The position numbers and the translations under genes were made by a program. From Apophysomyces variabilis (taxonomy: Eukaryota; Mucoromycota; Mucoromycetes; Mucorales; Mucoraceae): DNA of 64,000 nt. The notes under the pieces are model-generated. The model was not told the DNA's origin. It saw nothing but the letters and a program-made list of their open reading frames with translations, and made no database searches. The stretch's first letter is position 1. Every line of letters begins with the position of its first letter. The stretch spans positions 674,962 through 738,961 of the forward strand of contig MZZL01000409.1 in NCBI GenBank assembly GCA_002749535.1. The letters run 5' to 3'. Of this stretch, positions 12,555 through 23,515 are shown in pieces.

Positions 12555-14124
12555 ATGCGAGAACCTAATCTGAGCGCTCCATCGCAACAAAGAGCAGCAA
12601 CAGTGATCTCTTCCACCTTATATGACCGTCGAGCCCTCGATTGTACAGCCACACTTCCACTTGTGAATTCCCTCACTCACCTTGCTTACATGACTTCTAC
12701 ATCTCCTCGTATACGAGAGATAATTTCGGGAGATGGAGGTTTAGAACGCTTACTGAACATTCTCACTAGCTGCCAGCACACTGATAGACGCTCGTTGTGG
12801 AAGTGGTCCTTGGCTTTACAGTGCGTCGTTAATATCGGTGTACGTGGGACAGAAACTATACGTACCCGCGTGGTAGATGCGGGTGCGATAAATGTTATTC
12901 TTACTATCCTGGAAAATTTCCTCGCCGCGCTAGATAAAGTCAAGCGAGAGAGACAGCAAGAGATTGATAACGGTGGCTCGACTGTCTCTTTATCAAGCAT
13001 GCCCTTGCAACCATCCCATTCAAGATCCACACCCACACCCGTCACTCCTGCACGGAGAATTTTTGGCCACGTCCATTCATCGGCCGAAGTATCGCAACAG
13101 ACCTTGATCAAGTCACCCACAATAACCTCATCCTCCGATATCACAACGCCATTTACCACGCCCAAGCGACATACCTTCCTCATCTTTTCTCCTAAACCAA
13201 AGTCAAAACCCTCATCCTATAACCCTTCATCGATTCCATTGCTTAAAAACCTCACGGCCGAAGCGACCGTTCGACGAGAAGACGATATTTTGCTTTCCTT
13301 GCAATTGCTTGCCTATCTATCAAAATACCCCCGTTTGCGTCAGTCACTTCATAACGATTATCGGTGCAATGTTTTTTCCGTTGTAGAGAAGTTCACAAAC
13401 CGCCTCCATCCGAGCGTCATTATTTACTGGGCTGGTGTTATCATGCGCAACGCGTGCAGGAAGGATGAGACGCAGGGCGGTTTGAGGCAATGCGCTTACA
13501 TGCACTGCGGTAAATGGGAACGTTATCCACGCGAATTTGCGAAGTGTCGTCGATGGTAAGAGCACATAAATACATATATGATTTTGCTTATCGTTCTTAC
13601 AAACCATAAATACATACGATATATATAGCCGTAAAGCTAAGTATTGCTCGAAAATCTGTCAATCCAAAGCCTGGGGTGATGGTCATCGATGGTGGTGCAT
13701 CGAGCGCTCTCAACCCGCTCATAGTACAGCGACATCTTCCACTGCCGCTGCTGCCGCTGCCTCTGTGGCAGCCGCAACAGCTCAACCGGCGCCACCCAGT
13801 GAACAAATGATGCAGTTGGATCGGACCGAGACGACCGCGGTTCTTCCCATTGCAATAAACGATCAGCCAAGCAATATGCAGATCGACACGGATGATGCAG
13901 ATGACAACATTCATCGCCGTTCATCCCTGGCTATCAACGACCCTGGAAACCAAAACCCTCATACAAATAGCAATGAAGGTAGACGTGAGCACGGTTTACT
14001 ATATCATATAAGACGAAGGAATTCGAGATCAACACGGAGTCTAGCTTCAGGATCGTCAACAGAAGTCGAAGTAGAGACCGATAACCCCCCCGATCGAAGT
14101 GGTGATCTGATGGATGTCGACTGA
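12555..14124 (+). CDS. MYND zinc-finger/ARM protein, Mub1/samB family
   Basis: Two exons (12555-13555, 13629-14124) encode 498 residues. The N-terminal half matches the conserved fungal block beginning STLYDRRALDCTATLPLVNSL and running through WKWSLALQCVVNIGVRG, an ARM-like fold, interrupted by a Ser/Pro-rich insert at about residues 150-230. The intron lies inside the MYND finger; splicing gives CAYMHCGKWE...AKCRRC|RKAKYCSKICQ...HRWWC with all ligands present. An alanine run and an acidic, Asn/Asp-rich tail follow. In yeast, Mub1 is the partner of the Ubr2 ubiquitin ligase in Rpn4 turnover; Aspergillus samB affects hyphal morphogenesis. Those roles are known for the family and inferred here. 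Unspliced, the reading frame stops just after the first half of the finger. Confidence 0.9.
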
Positions 14125-14591
14125 CGATGGTAATCGCTTCGCTTCAATGACAGCCTAAACTTCAAAATCCTTTGTACTACTTTTACCTAGCCGCCGCCAA
14201 AGACCTTTCTTTTTCTTGTTATTAGCACGTATAAATTCGGTATTTACAAGGGTATAACGGTGTGCATCAGCATAGTGCCTGTTACTTTAGGCAATTATTT
14301 AGCTTCTTTTTCGAAATCACCCTGCATGTCTCAGAATATCACTTTAAACCATAGGATTTCATTCTAAAACAAAGAACTCCAAAAGCATTCATGTATACCG
14401 AAGTCTAATATATTTGAATGTTAAAAGGCAATGGAAATGATTATGATCGGCAAACAGAAGGACTGAGTTATTATAGATCCGAATATGTATACTGTCGTTT
14501 TCTATTTAACGTTCCTATTTGACCACATCGTCTATAACAGACCCATTTTGTTCGTGACAGCTCAAAAAAGAAAAAGGACAGAATGAAAACC

Positions 14592-15330
14592 CTAGGGTTG
14601 AGAGAGGGGAATGGTCAAAAGAGTGGGGTAAAAAGAACAGAAAGGATAAAAGAAAAAGATGTACTGAAATAGAAAGAAAACAGAAAAAGGAAAACGAGGG
14701 AAGAAGAGGATGTCAGCCTTGATGTACCTAGCCTGGTTCAGGAAGCTATGATCGAGCCATTGTCGTAGGTCTTGCCCCGGATCTGGGTCATGGTATTGTC
14801 TTAAATCGAACCCCAGATGCTGGTGAGCATCGAGTTCGGTCGAATGTGAAAAGAGGTCGAGGCAGAAGGGCATTGGATCGTAGGTTCCTTGGCGGGTGAT
14901 GCCTAGGCGGTCATGCATACGGAGGCACTCAATGGCATGTTTCTTGGTGAGGTTCACATAGCCACATATAATGCAGGCCTTTTTCTTGCCACCGGGAAGC
15001 CATGCTAGTCGCCAGCGGATACAAAGGCTGCGGTCTCGTCACGTCATGGGTAGCCACAGAATTGGACCTACGCATAGCGTTGGTCGACATGCTGCTAGGG
15101 TCTGTGCGCCAGTGGAGGCTGATGTTATCGTCGTATGTGCGTCGCGCAGGTATTGTCGGATTGTCGCTTAGGAAACCTTCGCCGAGGCTTCTTCTTGTGA
15201 TACCGGGATACTTTGCCAGACGGGTGTGCGGCAGAATCTGTTCTAGTGGGAGATTGAAGATGAGAGAAGTAAGCGTAGAAGTGCGGCGAGTAAGCTAGAC
15301 GGCGTGATTTGCACATGTTGTCGTCCAAGT
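14592..15330 (-). pseudogene. decayed retroelement C-terminal fragment
   Basis: On the minus strand the stretch read from about 15010 to 14750 encodes WRLAWLPGGKKKACIICGY followed by HAIECLRMHDRLG, a Cys/His pattern I associate with the C-terminus of non-LTR reverse transcriptases in Mucorales genomes (recognition from memory, not a search). Upstream sequence to about 15330 is open in another frame but interrupted in this one, so it is frameshifted. No reverse transcriptase core or element ends are visible. It could instead be a remnant of another protein with a zinc knuckle. Confidence 0.4.
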
Positions 15331-15456
15331 ATCATGGTACGGTTATTGATCCCTTTGTGTTTGTGCATTTTCTCAACTGTTTGATTGAAATTTGATAGCT
15401 ACGGTTGTTGAATCGATTACCAAAATATTGGTTAATTATCAGCGACAAATACAACA

Positions 15457-15798
15457 ATGAAGGATGCAGGTATTCTCATCGTTGGCTATGTCCGAAAATC
15501 GAAACCACCGGAAGATACGAAGCACCGAATACGGTTGCTTCAGCAAATGGTGCTGAAACTACAAGAGCGATCACTTATAGATCGCATGTATGTCTCTCCA
15601 GAAACGTCCAGGAACGAACCGCTTGCAAATAAAGACATGCCCAGGCCGATTGATATGTTAAAATACCCTAAAAATGTCGATAGGACTACTCAAGATAATC
15701 ATGCACGCAAAGTTTTCCCTATTTGTCTGCGTGTTTCTATTTTTTATTTGCGGACTTGGATTCAAGTTTTTGCGGAATCCAAAAATGCTTTTGCATGA
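15457..15798 (+). pseudogene. recombinase-like ORF fragment
   Basis: The ORF contains ILIVGYVRKSKPPEDT followed by a helix rich in Leu/Gln/Arg (RIRLLQQMVLKLQERSLID). The Y-x-R-x-S pattern resembles the N-terminal catalytic motif of serine recombinases (YxRxS). Only about 70 residues look coding; the rest is low quality. An AG at 15470 just before GTATTCTC could be a 3' splice site, so this may be an internal exon. The C-terminal domain needed for activity is absent. It lies in the mobile-element island, which fits a transposon remnant. Family assignment is tentative. Confidence 0.3.
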
Positions 15799-15939
15799 TT
15801 GGATGAAAATATTGGCGGTCAGACTATCCTTCTTTGCGTATAGTCGTGTCTATGTTCACTATTTACTGAGATAGTTTATTTCAAACCACAGCAAGATGAG
15901 TTTATCTAAAGAAGTGGTTCTCTATTTGTGCATCTAAAG

Positions 15940-16205
15940 AAAAAGCTCTCAGAGTGTCTGATCCATCTTTGACAGTCTGAGCGCTTTACTTTTCGCGCTG
16001 CTTGAACAATACGCTCTTGAAGGTTATCCTCACTCGTAAGTCTCCTTCCTTACCCTAGCCATCACTTTGGCCCAAAACTCTTCTATTGGGTTGAGAAAGG
16101 GAGACTCGAGAGGAAGATAGAGACCTTTGTATCCTCTTTCTTCGGCCAACTGCTTAACCTTGACTGGTGTATGAATGGGTGCATTACCCATGACAAGATA
16201 CTAAC
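15940..16205 (-). pseudogene. Tc1/mariner-type transposase fragment
   Basis: Read on the minus strand from 16205, the fragment gives MGNAPIHTPVKVKQLAEERG, then LPLESPFLNPIEEFWAKV, and after one frameshift near 16035 ERIVQAARKVKRSDCQRWIR. This is the C-terminal third of a DDE transposase of the Tc1/mariner superfamily (D-NAPIH, SPFLNPIEEFW, DCxxWIxH). The second catalytic Asp position reads Gly (MGNAPIH), a stop lies just upstream, and the N-terminal two thirds are missing. It is dead. Confidence 0.75.
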
Positions 16206-17077
16206 CGTTCATTCTGTGGCAATCCAATCTTTTGTGATTGCCTAATAGGCAAAGTTTAAGATACAATAGAAGAAAAGGAGAAAATAACTACATTCAGGGA
16301 AAATAAAAGTGGAATGTAAGGCAATGTAAGGCGATACAATTGAGCAGAACTGCCACTGGGTAGATTGCCCTGACAGCTTCTGATGCCATAACTGACAGAA
16401 ACGGATATGATAGCATCAATGACGTATAGAAATGAGCGAAGAGGGTTTATTTCCTATACAGATGTTCCATTACAGATGTTCCATTCTGTTCCAGACTTTC
16501 TGTCAGACTGAGTCCATTTACTCTTGGGACACTTGTTGTCTTATCTCTGAATTGTTGTCATTCATAAGACATCCATCAATTTTCTTATCCATAACTGTGA
16601 TTTTTGGTTTCAGTAATCCCGTACTATTTAGAAGCGAAGGGACAACACCTTTTCAATTCTTTGGCTCTGTTCTCCAAAAACATTCCCGGTATGTACTTCG
16701 CATTGTTTATATGTACAGAATGACTGATGTTCCTCTTCTGTATTCTTTAACCTGCCTGACCTCTGTCCAGAACCACTTTAGGTTGTGTGAGTAAGCTCCC
16801 TGCACTCCACTAGTAAGTGAAAAATAAATGTTGTCTGTTTATGCACAGTGTTATTCATTATCTCCTGCTTCCATGTCCTCGCCAGGTGTTGCATCGCTTC
16901 AAGTCCTTTGCAGTGCGTTACACACAAACCGGCCGCTCATGGAAGCCGTACCTCTCTCTCGCCGCCCCCACCGATACAGGTGCGGGGCCGGCCCCTACCT
17001 TTTGGTAGGATTACCCTTCGGGGGTAAGTAAAAAAAAATGGTCAAGCTATCCTTCCATTTACTAACCATGAACATTC
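16206..17077. other. no gene; GC-rich patch in element island
   Basis: Short ORFs on the plus strand (16432-16794, 16817-17030) lack recognisable content. The stretch from about 16880 to 17030 is markedly more GC-rich than its surroundings and ends in a GTAAGT that resembles a splice donor. A 14-bp sequence (ACAGATGTTCCATT) is tandemly doubled near 16456-16485. It is probably mobile-element debris. Confidence 0.35.
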
Positions 17078-17240
17078 TTTTACGCTGCTCGAATGAATTT
17101 TGTGTCCGCGTAAGGACCAAGTTGAGGTAAGTAAAATATATTTCCCGCATAATCCATTTACTAATGACGCATATTTATATCCCTTTTAGAGCTAAGTTAA
17201 TCCTTGCATGGACGCAAAATTTATTTAGAGTAGCGTAAAA
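17078..17240. mobile_element. short inverted-repeat (MITE-like) element
   Basis: The left arm at 17078-17107 (TTTTACGCTGCTCGAAT...) and the right arm at 17210-17240 (...TTTAGAGTAGCGTAAAA) are imperfect inverted repeats of about 30 bp that match at roughly 25 positions. The whole is about 163 bp with no coding capacity, which fits a MITE or a long imperfect hairpin. The flanking A/T runs hide any target duplication. Internally it has a GTAAGT and TTTTAG pair that mimics an intron. Confidence 0.45.
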
Positions 17241-17492
17241 AAAATTGTTCAATAAACAGTATATACAGCATCATGCCAAGATCTTTTGGCGTTTTTAGAG
17301 ACAACCGCAAAGCGAATTTGCTTGGTATCCGTTGCTTTTGCGAGCATTAGCAAAGCAATGATGGAATATATACACAATGGACAAACATTAGTGATATTGC
17401 TATCACCTGCAGTAGGCACAATTTTACCGCCATTGGGATTTGGTCTTTGACAGTGTGTATGCTTCGGTCATAATAGGATTAGTCATTATTCT

Positions 17493-19550
17493 TTATTCAT
17501 TAAGACGCCATTTTGACTTGGAGAGTCTTTCCAGGTATTTCACTACTGGTTTCACATAGAAAATCATCATGATAACGCCCAACACAACGCATAATGTTCC
17601 TGCAAAGTAATAGCCGTCTTGGCTCATCTCGCAAACACCTTCCAGGTCTTTACATAATGCCTTGCCCGCTTCAGAAACACAAGAAAATTCTATATGCAAA
17701 AGGAAAACCAAACAAAGCAAAAAATTAACATAACACCATACCTAAGCTTTTCATACCTTGGCCATCATGATTAGGTACAGAGCATGTTGCTACAGTAAAA
17801 TAATCCACCGCCTCAAGTACAAAAAATTTCGGCCAAGTACCTCCGAAGTTACTGAAGGTGTTCAGTAACTGAGCAAGCGGGAAAAAAAGTCATATTTCTT
17901 CAGTTTAGCAGATATTCGAGGAAAAGCCAAGCGATATATTACCGTCATGTAAGTCCCTCCAATAATTGGATCGGCAATACCGGTCATAAACGCCGAGATG
18001 CTGACAAATTGAACAGTTGACATGAACGAACTAAGGACTGTAGAAGCCATGATAATGGCAAAATAAGCAAAGCCAATATCTTCTCCCTGAGGATAGCCTG
18101 CAACAACAAGCATGCCAAAGGCTGAGCATAACAAACGGCCATAGAAAGCATAGAGCCACTATAATGCAATATGAAATTTTGCCCCGGTGCTATGTTACGT
18201 ATACTTACAGGCCTCAAAGGTCGCGGTCCGTTCGACCATTTGGCAGCGTAATATCCAAAGAAAACTTGCAAGGGAAAATCAAGAAGAACAGCTAAAGCTA
18301 GATCTTCTTTTGAAAACCCCTTCTCTAGCAACTTTAACGAAGTGACGGTCTCATGGCAAATAAAGCCGATCTTGGCCATCAGAAGTACGCAGATAAAGGA
18401 TCGCATATCTTATAAAGTGTGAGTCGACAACGCCTTTACCATGTGTTACGTACGTGGAAGTTTACAGATTTTCCAGATAGTGCTGTAGACACCGTGGATT
18501 CCCAGCTTGTCCTCTTCTGCTTGCGTCTCATCCTGTGGTAAAAACGATGAGTATCGTTCCGTTCCAGTCACAGCTATATAACTTACCTCTTTCTTAACGA
18601 ATAACAACCATGCAGTGATGATGAAGTACATGAAGGCCCAGAATTTCATATACCCTCCCAGCAACAGGACGCCAGTATCTTGCGGAACTGAACGAAGATA
18701 CTTATTGCTGAATTCAGACGAATTGAGTGCCAGAAACACAGTAAAAGACAGAAAGTAACCACAGTTGATGCCGACTGTTTGTGCGGTCGACGCATAGGAA
18801 AGATTCTCCTTGGATAATAATGTTAAAGCCCATCCATCCACGGCGATATCTTGAGTTGCACAGAAAAAAATAGTAATCAAGAATGCCATCGATAAGTAGT
18901 AGATTGGTACATGCTCAGCAGCCATCAATTCATCGATATTACTGCCCAACCAGTAAAACAGAAAGCCGGTTAAGGTTTGTATAGGGATAATCCATGACTT
19001 TCTCCGTCCTATGCTGGGAGAGTACACAGCATCTACGATGGGTGACCACAAGAGTTTGAGCGAATATGGCCAGGAAGACAGAGAGAAGACAGCGATTTGA
19101 GAATAGGAAAGTTTGGCTTTCAGAAGAAAGGGGATGGATCCAAATGAGAGACCGACAGGAACACCTTGTAACATATCTAATAGCAAAGTTCATTCCTTTT
19201 GTCGGTGATCCGTTCAAACAATGGCAGGCTTAGAGCATAAGAGATTGCTTACAAAGAACTACGAGGAGCGCAAAGTTGGCGCGATCTTTGCCAGTAAGCA
19301 CATGCTGTTCTTCATGTTTGCTTTCATCCGGCGCGTCCTTTGATAAATCATGAAGTTCTAGTTCTTCTCTGTCATCGTCAGCGATGGGCTCTTTACGTCG
19401 AAGGGTGGTGTTCGTGGACTGGTGATCCATAGCTGTTGTCTTCGCGTTATGCTTGAAGCTACTGTTATTATTTGATGAACGCTTATCGTTTGCATTTACA
19501 ACTGCGATGGGTTCGTCATCTAACGTTGAGAAGACATAAGCTGCTGGCAT
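17493..19550 (-). CDS. acetyl-CoA transporter (SLC33A1/AT-1 family)
   Basis: Seven exons give 563 residues: 19253-19550, 18587-19176, 18454-18532, 18209-18408, 17943-18158, 17757-17868, 17493-17689. The first 95 residues are polar and cytosolic. The transporter then starts with YMLQGVPVGLSFGSIPFLLK and shows about 11-12 hydrophobic helices. Family blocks include LKLLWSPIVDAVYSPSIGRRKSWI, CATQDIAVDGWAL and IADPIIGGTYMT|LLNTFSNFGGTWP. The family imports acetyl-CoA into the ER lumen for protein or glycan acetylation. All splice junctions keep frame and no lesion is seen. A tail of charged residues (LSKSKWRLNE) ends the protein. Confidence 0.93.
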
Positions 19551-20267
19551 CCCCTAAATTCTAAAAGGTTCCAATACCCACCCTCCCACTGTGCACCTTT
19601 TTCCTTTTTTTGTTACTGAGAAAAATTGAAATCCAGAAGAGGTCAGATGAGGCAAATTGGCCATGCAAAAAACAGCAGCACTCGTCGATCACAAACAAAA
19701 AGAGATGCTGTATTCTTTGTCAGTTAGCAGTTATTCTAAAGCGGTGAGGTTTATAGAGGATTTAGATCAGTTCCAAAAAATAGGCAAGGTGGAACGAGGT
19801 GTAAAGCAATCTGGAAGCAAGCAAGCACCATCCTGAGAACAGCTGGAAAGAAATAAGAAGAATGAAGCACGTACCATTAAAGACTTAACGCTTGTTTGTG
19901 TCTCTATTATGCAATTAAGAAGGTAAAGATGAATTGGATCTTTGCAACTATTCAATATAATGACCTCATCTTTCAAGTGTTCACCGTCATAGTCTCTTTA
20001 TTCCTCGGATCAGAGAAAGCTCCGTGTTGATACATGTTTCGAACGAGTAAAGAAAATGGCTTCGAATCGGCGTTGTGACCGCACAGCTGCCGTCTGACCG
20101 AAACTCAAGAAGCTCCGGAAGTCGGCCTTTTCCGGAGTGGGCCTATAAAAGAGCTGCTTTAATGGTTGTTTGACACCTTCTTTGTTGCTGAGCACTTCTC
20201 TGCACATAAATATATTATATAATCACACAAACATACACGTTCGATTAGTAAAAAGAAAACACAGAAT
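19551..20267. other. divergent promoter region
   Basis: This 717-bp spacer separates the divergently transcribed acetyl-CoA transporter and the gene at 20268. It contains an inverted repeat built on TCCGGA (about 20114-20136) just upstream of a TATA box. Short minus-strand ORFs here are not convincing. Confidence 0.45.
20144..20150 (+). promoter_or_regulatory. TATA box
   Basis: TATAAAA lies 118 bp upstream of the proposed ATG at 20268. This supports that start over an unspliced upstream start at 20170, which would be only about 20 bp from the TATA box. Confidence 0.55.
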
Positions 20268-20934
20268 ATGGGATTTTCCTTTGGTTATGAAATGGGTGAG
20301 TAAGTCAAAGTTATCTATCCATATGTTGAGAGATCCATGTTTGTCTGATATATTCGTTGAAAAAGAGTCTGCACCGGGACACCTTGTGGTTCCTCCTCTT
20401 CTATCTAAAAAGATCACAGTAACCAGTGCCGGGAACACCAATCGCTGGGCATTCTATGGTACAAGGAAACAGATATTGGATTGGCTACGTGAACATAAAG
20501 AAATGGTGTTGGAGAACACTGCATTCTCGACAAGCAATGTCAATACTATCCAGACCCATACAGAGATTGTGATTGACCTGCAGTACATTACGGATGCTGA
20601 ACAGTCTTACTACAATTACTTCCGATCTTACTTTGTGAGCGATTATGCCATTGAAAAGGTCAAGGTGGAAATCCGGCCACGCATAGAGAACAAGGATAAT
20701 ATGATTACGACCTTGTGTCGAGTGATTGTGGCCAGCGGTGTCCGTATCGGGGATATTGTAGACCACCTGGATCGCGAATGGCACAAGCCCGCCGCAAGCT
20801 ATTACCAACAGACGGTCGAGCTTTTCAGTGATGCACCAGCACCCGTATGCGTGCTTGGTGCAGATACACCTACTTCAATTACGGTGGGTCAAGAAGCCCA
20901 ACAAACAAGACCTCCGCCATCAGAAGAAAAATAA
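20268..20934 (+). CDS. hypothetical protein
   Basis: I do not recognise the family. The preferred model is a 28-bp first exon (20268-20295, MGFSFGYEM), a 37-nt intron (20296-20332) and exon 20333-20934, giving 209 residues. The unspliced alternatives start at 20170 or 20290. The protein is soluble and well ordered, with alternating beta-like segments (THTEIVIDLQYI, IEKVKVEIRPRI, LCRVIVASGVRIGDIV) and a WLREHKEMV helix. The last 30 residues are Pro/Thr/Gln-rich and probably disordered. The downstream AATAAA-like A/T-rich sequence suits a 3' end. The strong TATA box suggests inducible or high expression. The coding call is sound; the function is unknown. Confidence 0.7.
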
Positions 20935-21957
20935 ATAAGAAGGACTCTATGCAAGCTTCAAACTATTCCCTCATTCACACAACGCATCCTTATAAATAGT
21001 TAAAACTGATTGTTCCAATATTTGTATAAAATAAAAGAAGTTATTACTACGACGTTCATTTTGTCCACTTCCTGATATTTTCCTTTTTTGCATCCATTAT
21101 CGGGTACTTCCTAGAATGTCGTCTTTTTCTTTGTCTCTCTTATGGAAACATACTTTGGATTAGGCAGGCTTCGGAGGCACGCCTTCATAACAGGCTCAGG
21201 CTAGGGAACCTGTGACCGAATCACCATTAATGAAAATCAATCGAGCAAGAGGAAGTTATGTAAAGTGTTTTGAGCTAGGCCATTTTGCAAACAAACGGGA
21301 AGCCTACTATTTTCTGGGTGTCAACTGCTGCCACATGGTTAAAAAATTGGAGTTTTTCTTCGCTATGCCAATACATGTTTATGGGTAAATTTTGATAATA
21401 GTTCGGTTCTAGACTTTGACATGAGTCATATCTGATCGACGAATTGGAAGGATTTCATTGTGAGAAGAGGTTTCTCTTATCAATCCTGTGGAAAGCAGTT
21501 TCTGATGGATTATTTTTCTACAGGTAAGGAAACTTAGTATACAAGGGACTCAAGTTTTGGAATGCACTGCAAGTTGTAAGATTTATTTCCCAATGCACAC
21601 TATTTTCTAGGAAAGAGATCGTATCAGGCAATACGGTGTTTCTCATAGAGAACGATGCGTTAGACCATATAGAGAATGAAATGGATCCGCTTTCCTCGGC
21701 GATCTGTCCTTATGAAGTTGGGGATTTACCAATGAAAACGTTAGCGCGCGACGCTGGGAAAAAAAACTAAGGGCTGCCAACCGTATATAACCATTTGAGT
21801 GAAACCAACTGGGATTGGATTTAGGAACGACTTGCATGTCAACTGCGTTACCTTATTTACAAACACCGATTAAATCCATGACATAAAAAGGGTGCACAAG
21901 GCCTGCCTTGCAGTTTTCCCACACTTTTTCTCTTTCCAACAAAACACGCAAGAAAAT
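20935..21957. other. intergenic, 1.0 kb
   Basis: No gene is seen. The left part is the A/T-rich 3' UTR of the upstream gene. The right end is the pyrimidine-rich leader of the SDR gene, with a TATATAA-like motif near 21784. A short G/C-rich imperfect repeat lies near 21170-21215. Confidence 0.45.
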
Positions 21958-23215
21958 ATGACAGGCAGACTCTCTGGTAAAGTAGCTATCGTCACTGGTG
22001 CAGCAAGGTGAGAAAACAAAAAGATCCACGCTGAGGGCTTTCTGGCTGTCTTGGTATTGAACTGGTATCCTAGTGGTATCGGTTTTGAATCCGCTGTGCT
22101 TTTTGCCAAAGAAGGTGCAAAGGTTGTCTGCGCTGATTTGAATGAGGAAGGTGCCACCAAGGCTGCCAAGAAGATCAATGAGCTCTATGGCGACAACAAC
22201 GCTATCGCAGTGAAGACAGATGTTTCCAAGGAAGAAGATATCAAGGCACTGGTTGACAAGGCCATGGAAACTTACGGTAATGTCTATATGCGTTACAACT
22301 CGTTTGCGTGGCTAATAGCCCGGAGTAGGCAAACTTGACATCATGTTTAACAATGCGGGTATCATGCATCCCAAGGATGATAATGCTCTGACGACTGAGG
22401 AGCGTATCTGGTAAGATAAAACAGAAAGAGAACGGATAAAACGCGTCTTTGAGTACTTGTATCTGATCTGTTCACATGAACGTGTGCTTAGGGACTTGAC
22501 AATGGACATCAACGTCAAGGGTGTCTGGTATGGTTGTAAGCATGCTATTATTGCCATGCGCAAGAGCGGTGGCGGTTCGGTCATCAACACGGCCAGTTTT
22601 GTAGCTCTGATGGGCGCAGCAACACCTCAGTTGGCTTGTAAGTTACTTTCTCGATAGGTTCTTGCGAGTTATGGCCGGATGGATTAACCATGTCATCTTT
22701 CTGATTTCAGATACTGCTTCTAAGGGTGCAGTCCTTGCTATGACGTACGTTATCAATGCGATCTGATGGGATCTTTGTTTAATTTCATGTATCTATAGTC
22801 GTGAACTTGCCATGGTTCATGCACGCGAAAACATCCGCTTCAACGCTTTATGCCCAGGCCCTATCCGCACACCATTGCTTATGGATTTCTTGGATACCCC
22901 AGAGAAGAAACAAAGACGTCTCGTTCATGTCCCACAAGGACGATTCGGTAAGATCTAAAGGTGATCTGCAGAAAGAAGCCATGATTGACAGGGATCTATA
23001 GGTGAGGCCATTGAGCAGGCTTATGGTGCTCTCTTTTTGGCATCGGATGAAAGTTCGTATGTCACTGGCGTGGATTTCCGAGTGGACGGTGGTTTGGCAT
23101 CAGCCTACGTGGTAAGATAAAGTTTGGCTGTATGTTTCACAGAGGATTGATTCGTTCCTAGACACCTGAAGGCGAGCCTATTGGTCCAGTTCCCAAGAAT
23201 TTTGCTGAACAATGA
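21958..23215 (+). CDS. short-chain dehydrogenase/reductase
   Basis: Eight exons give 275 residues: 21958-22007, 22074-22276, 22329-22410, 22492-22637, 22711-22744, 22799-22947, 23002-23111, 23162-23215. This is a classical SDR, with the cofactor site VTGAASGIG formed across the first intron, an acidic CADL after beta-2 that favours NAD(H), NNAG, the catalytic Ser in INTASF, YTASK, and CPGPIRTP. The C-terminus has the usual [11 protein letters not shown]. The substrate cannot be named from sequence; bacterial-type glucose or alcohol dehydrogenase-like SDRs look similar. All catalytic residues are present and all junction phases agree. Confidence 0.92.
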
Positions 23216-23515
23216 TAGTCCTGTCTTGCTAAATAAAGTAAAGCCCTTTGTACATGTTATCAAATGTAGCACAGCTAAACATCGGTTGTGTGATATGACA
23301 CGCTCATGCCATCCCCTCAAAGAAAGGCTCTATTGAGGAATGAATAAGCTATCTATGCTCAACATAAGATCATTTGATCCATATCGGATGCGTGAATCAT
23401 TCAGTAAAACAGACGGTATATACTGTACCATTGTCGGGTGATTAGATACGGGTTATCTGTTGCGGACTTGACTGCAAATTTTTCTGCGTACCCTTTCAAC
23501 TTTTTTCCCACCACT

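Noticed and set aside
12686..13183. 165-codon minus-strand ORF opposite the Mub1-like gene
   Set aside because: Shadow of a real exon whose plus-strand product is clearly conserved.
16456..16485. Tandem duplication of a 14-bp sequence
   Set aside because: Only two units, no longer array; a trivial local duplication, not CRISPR or satellite.
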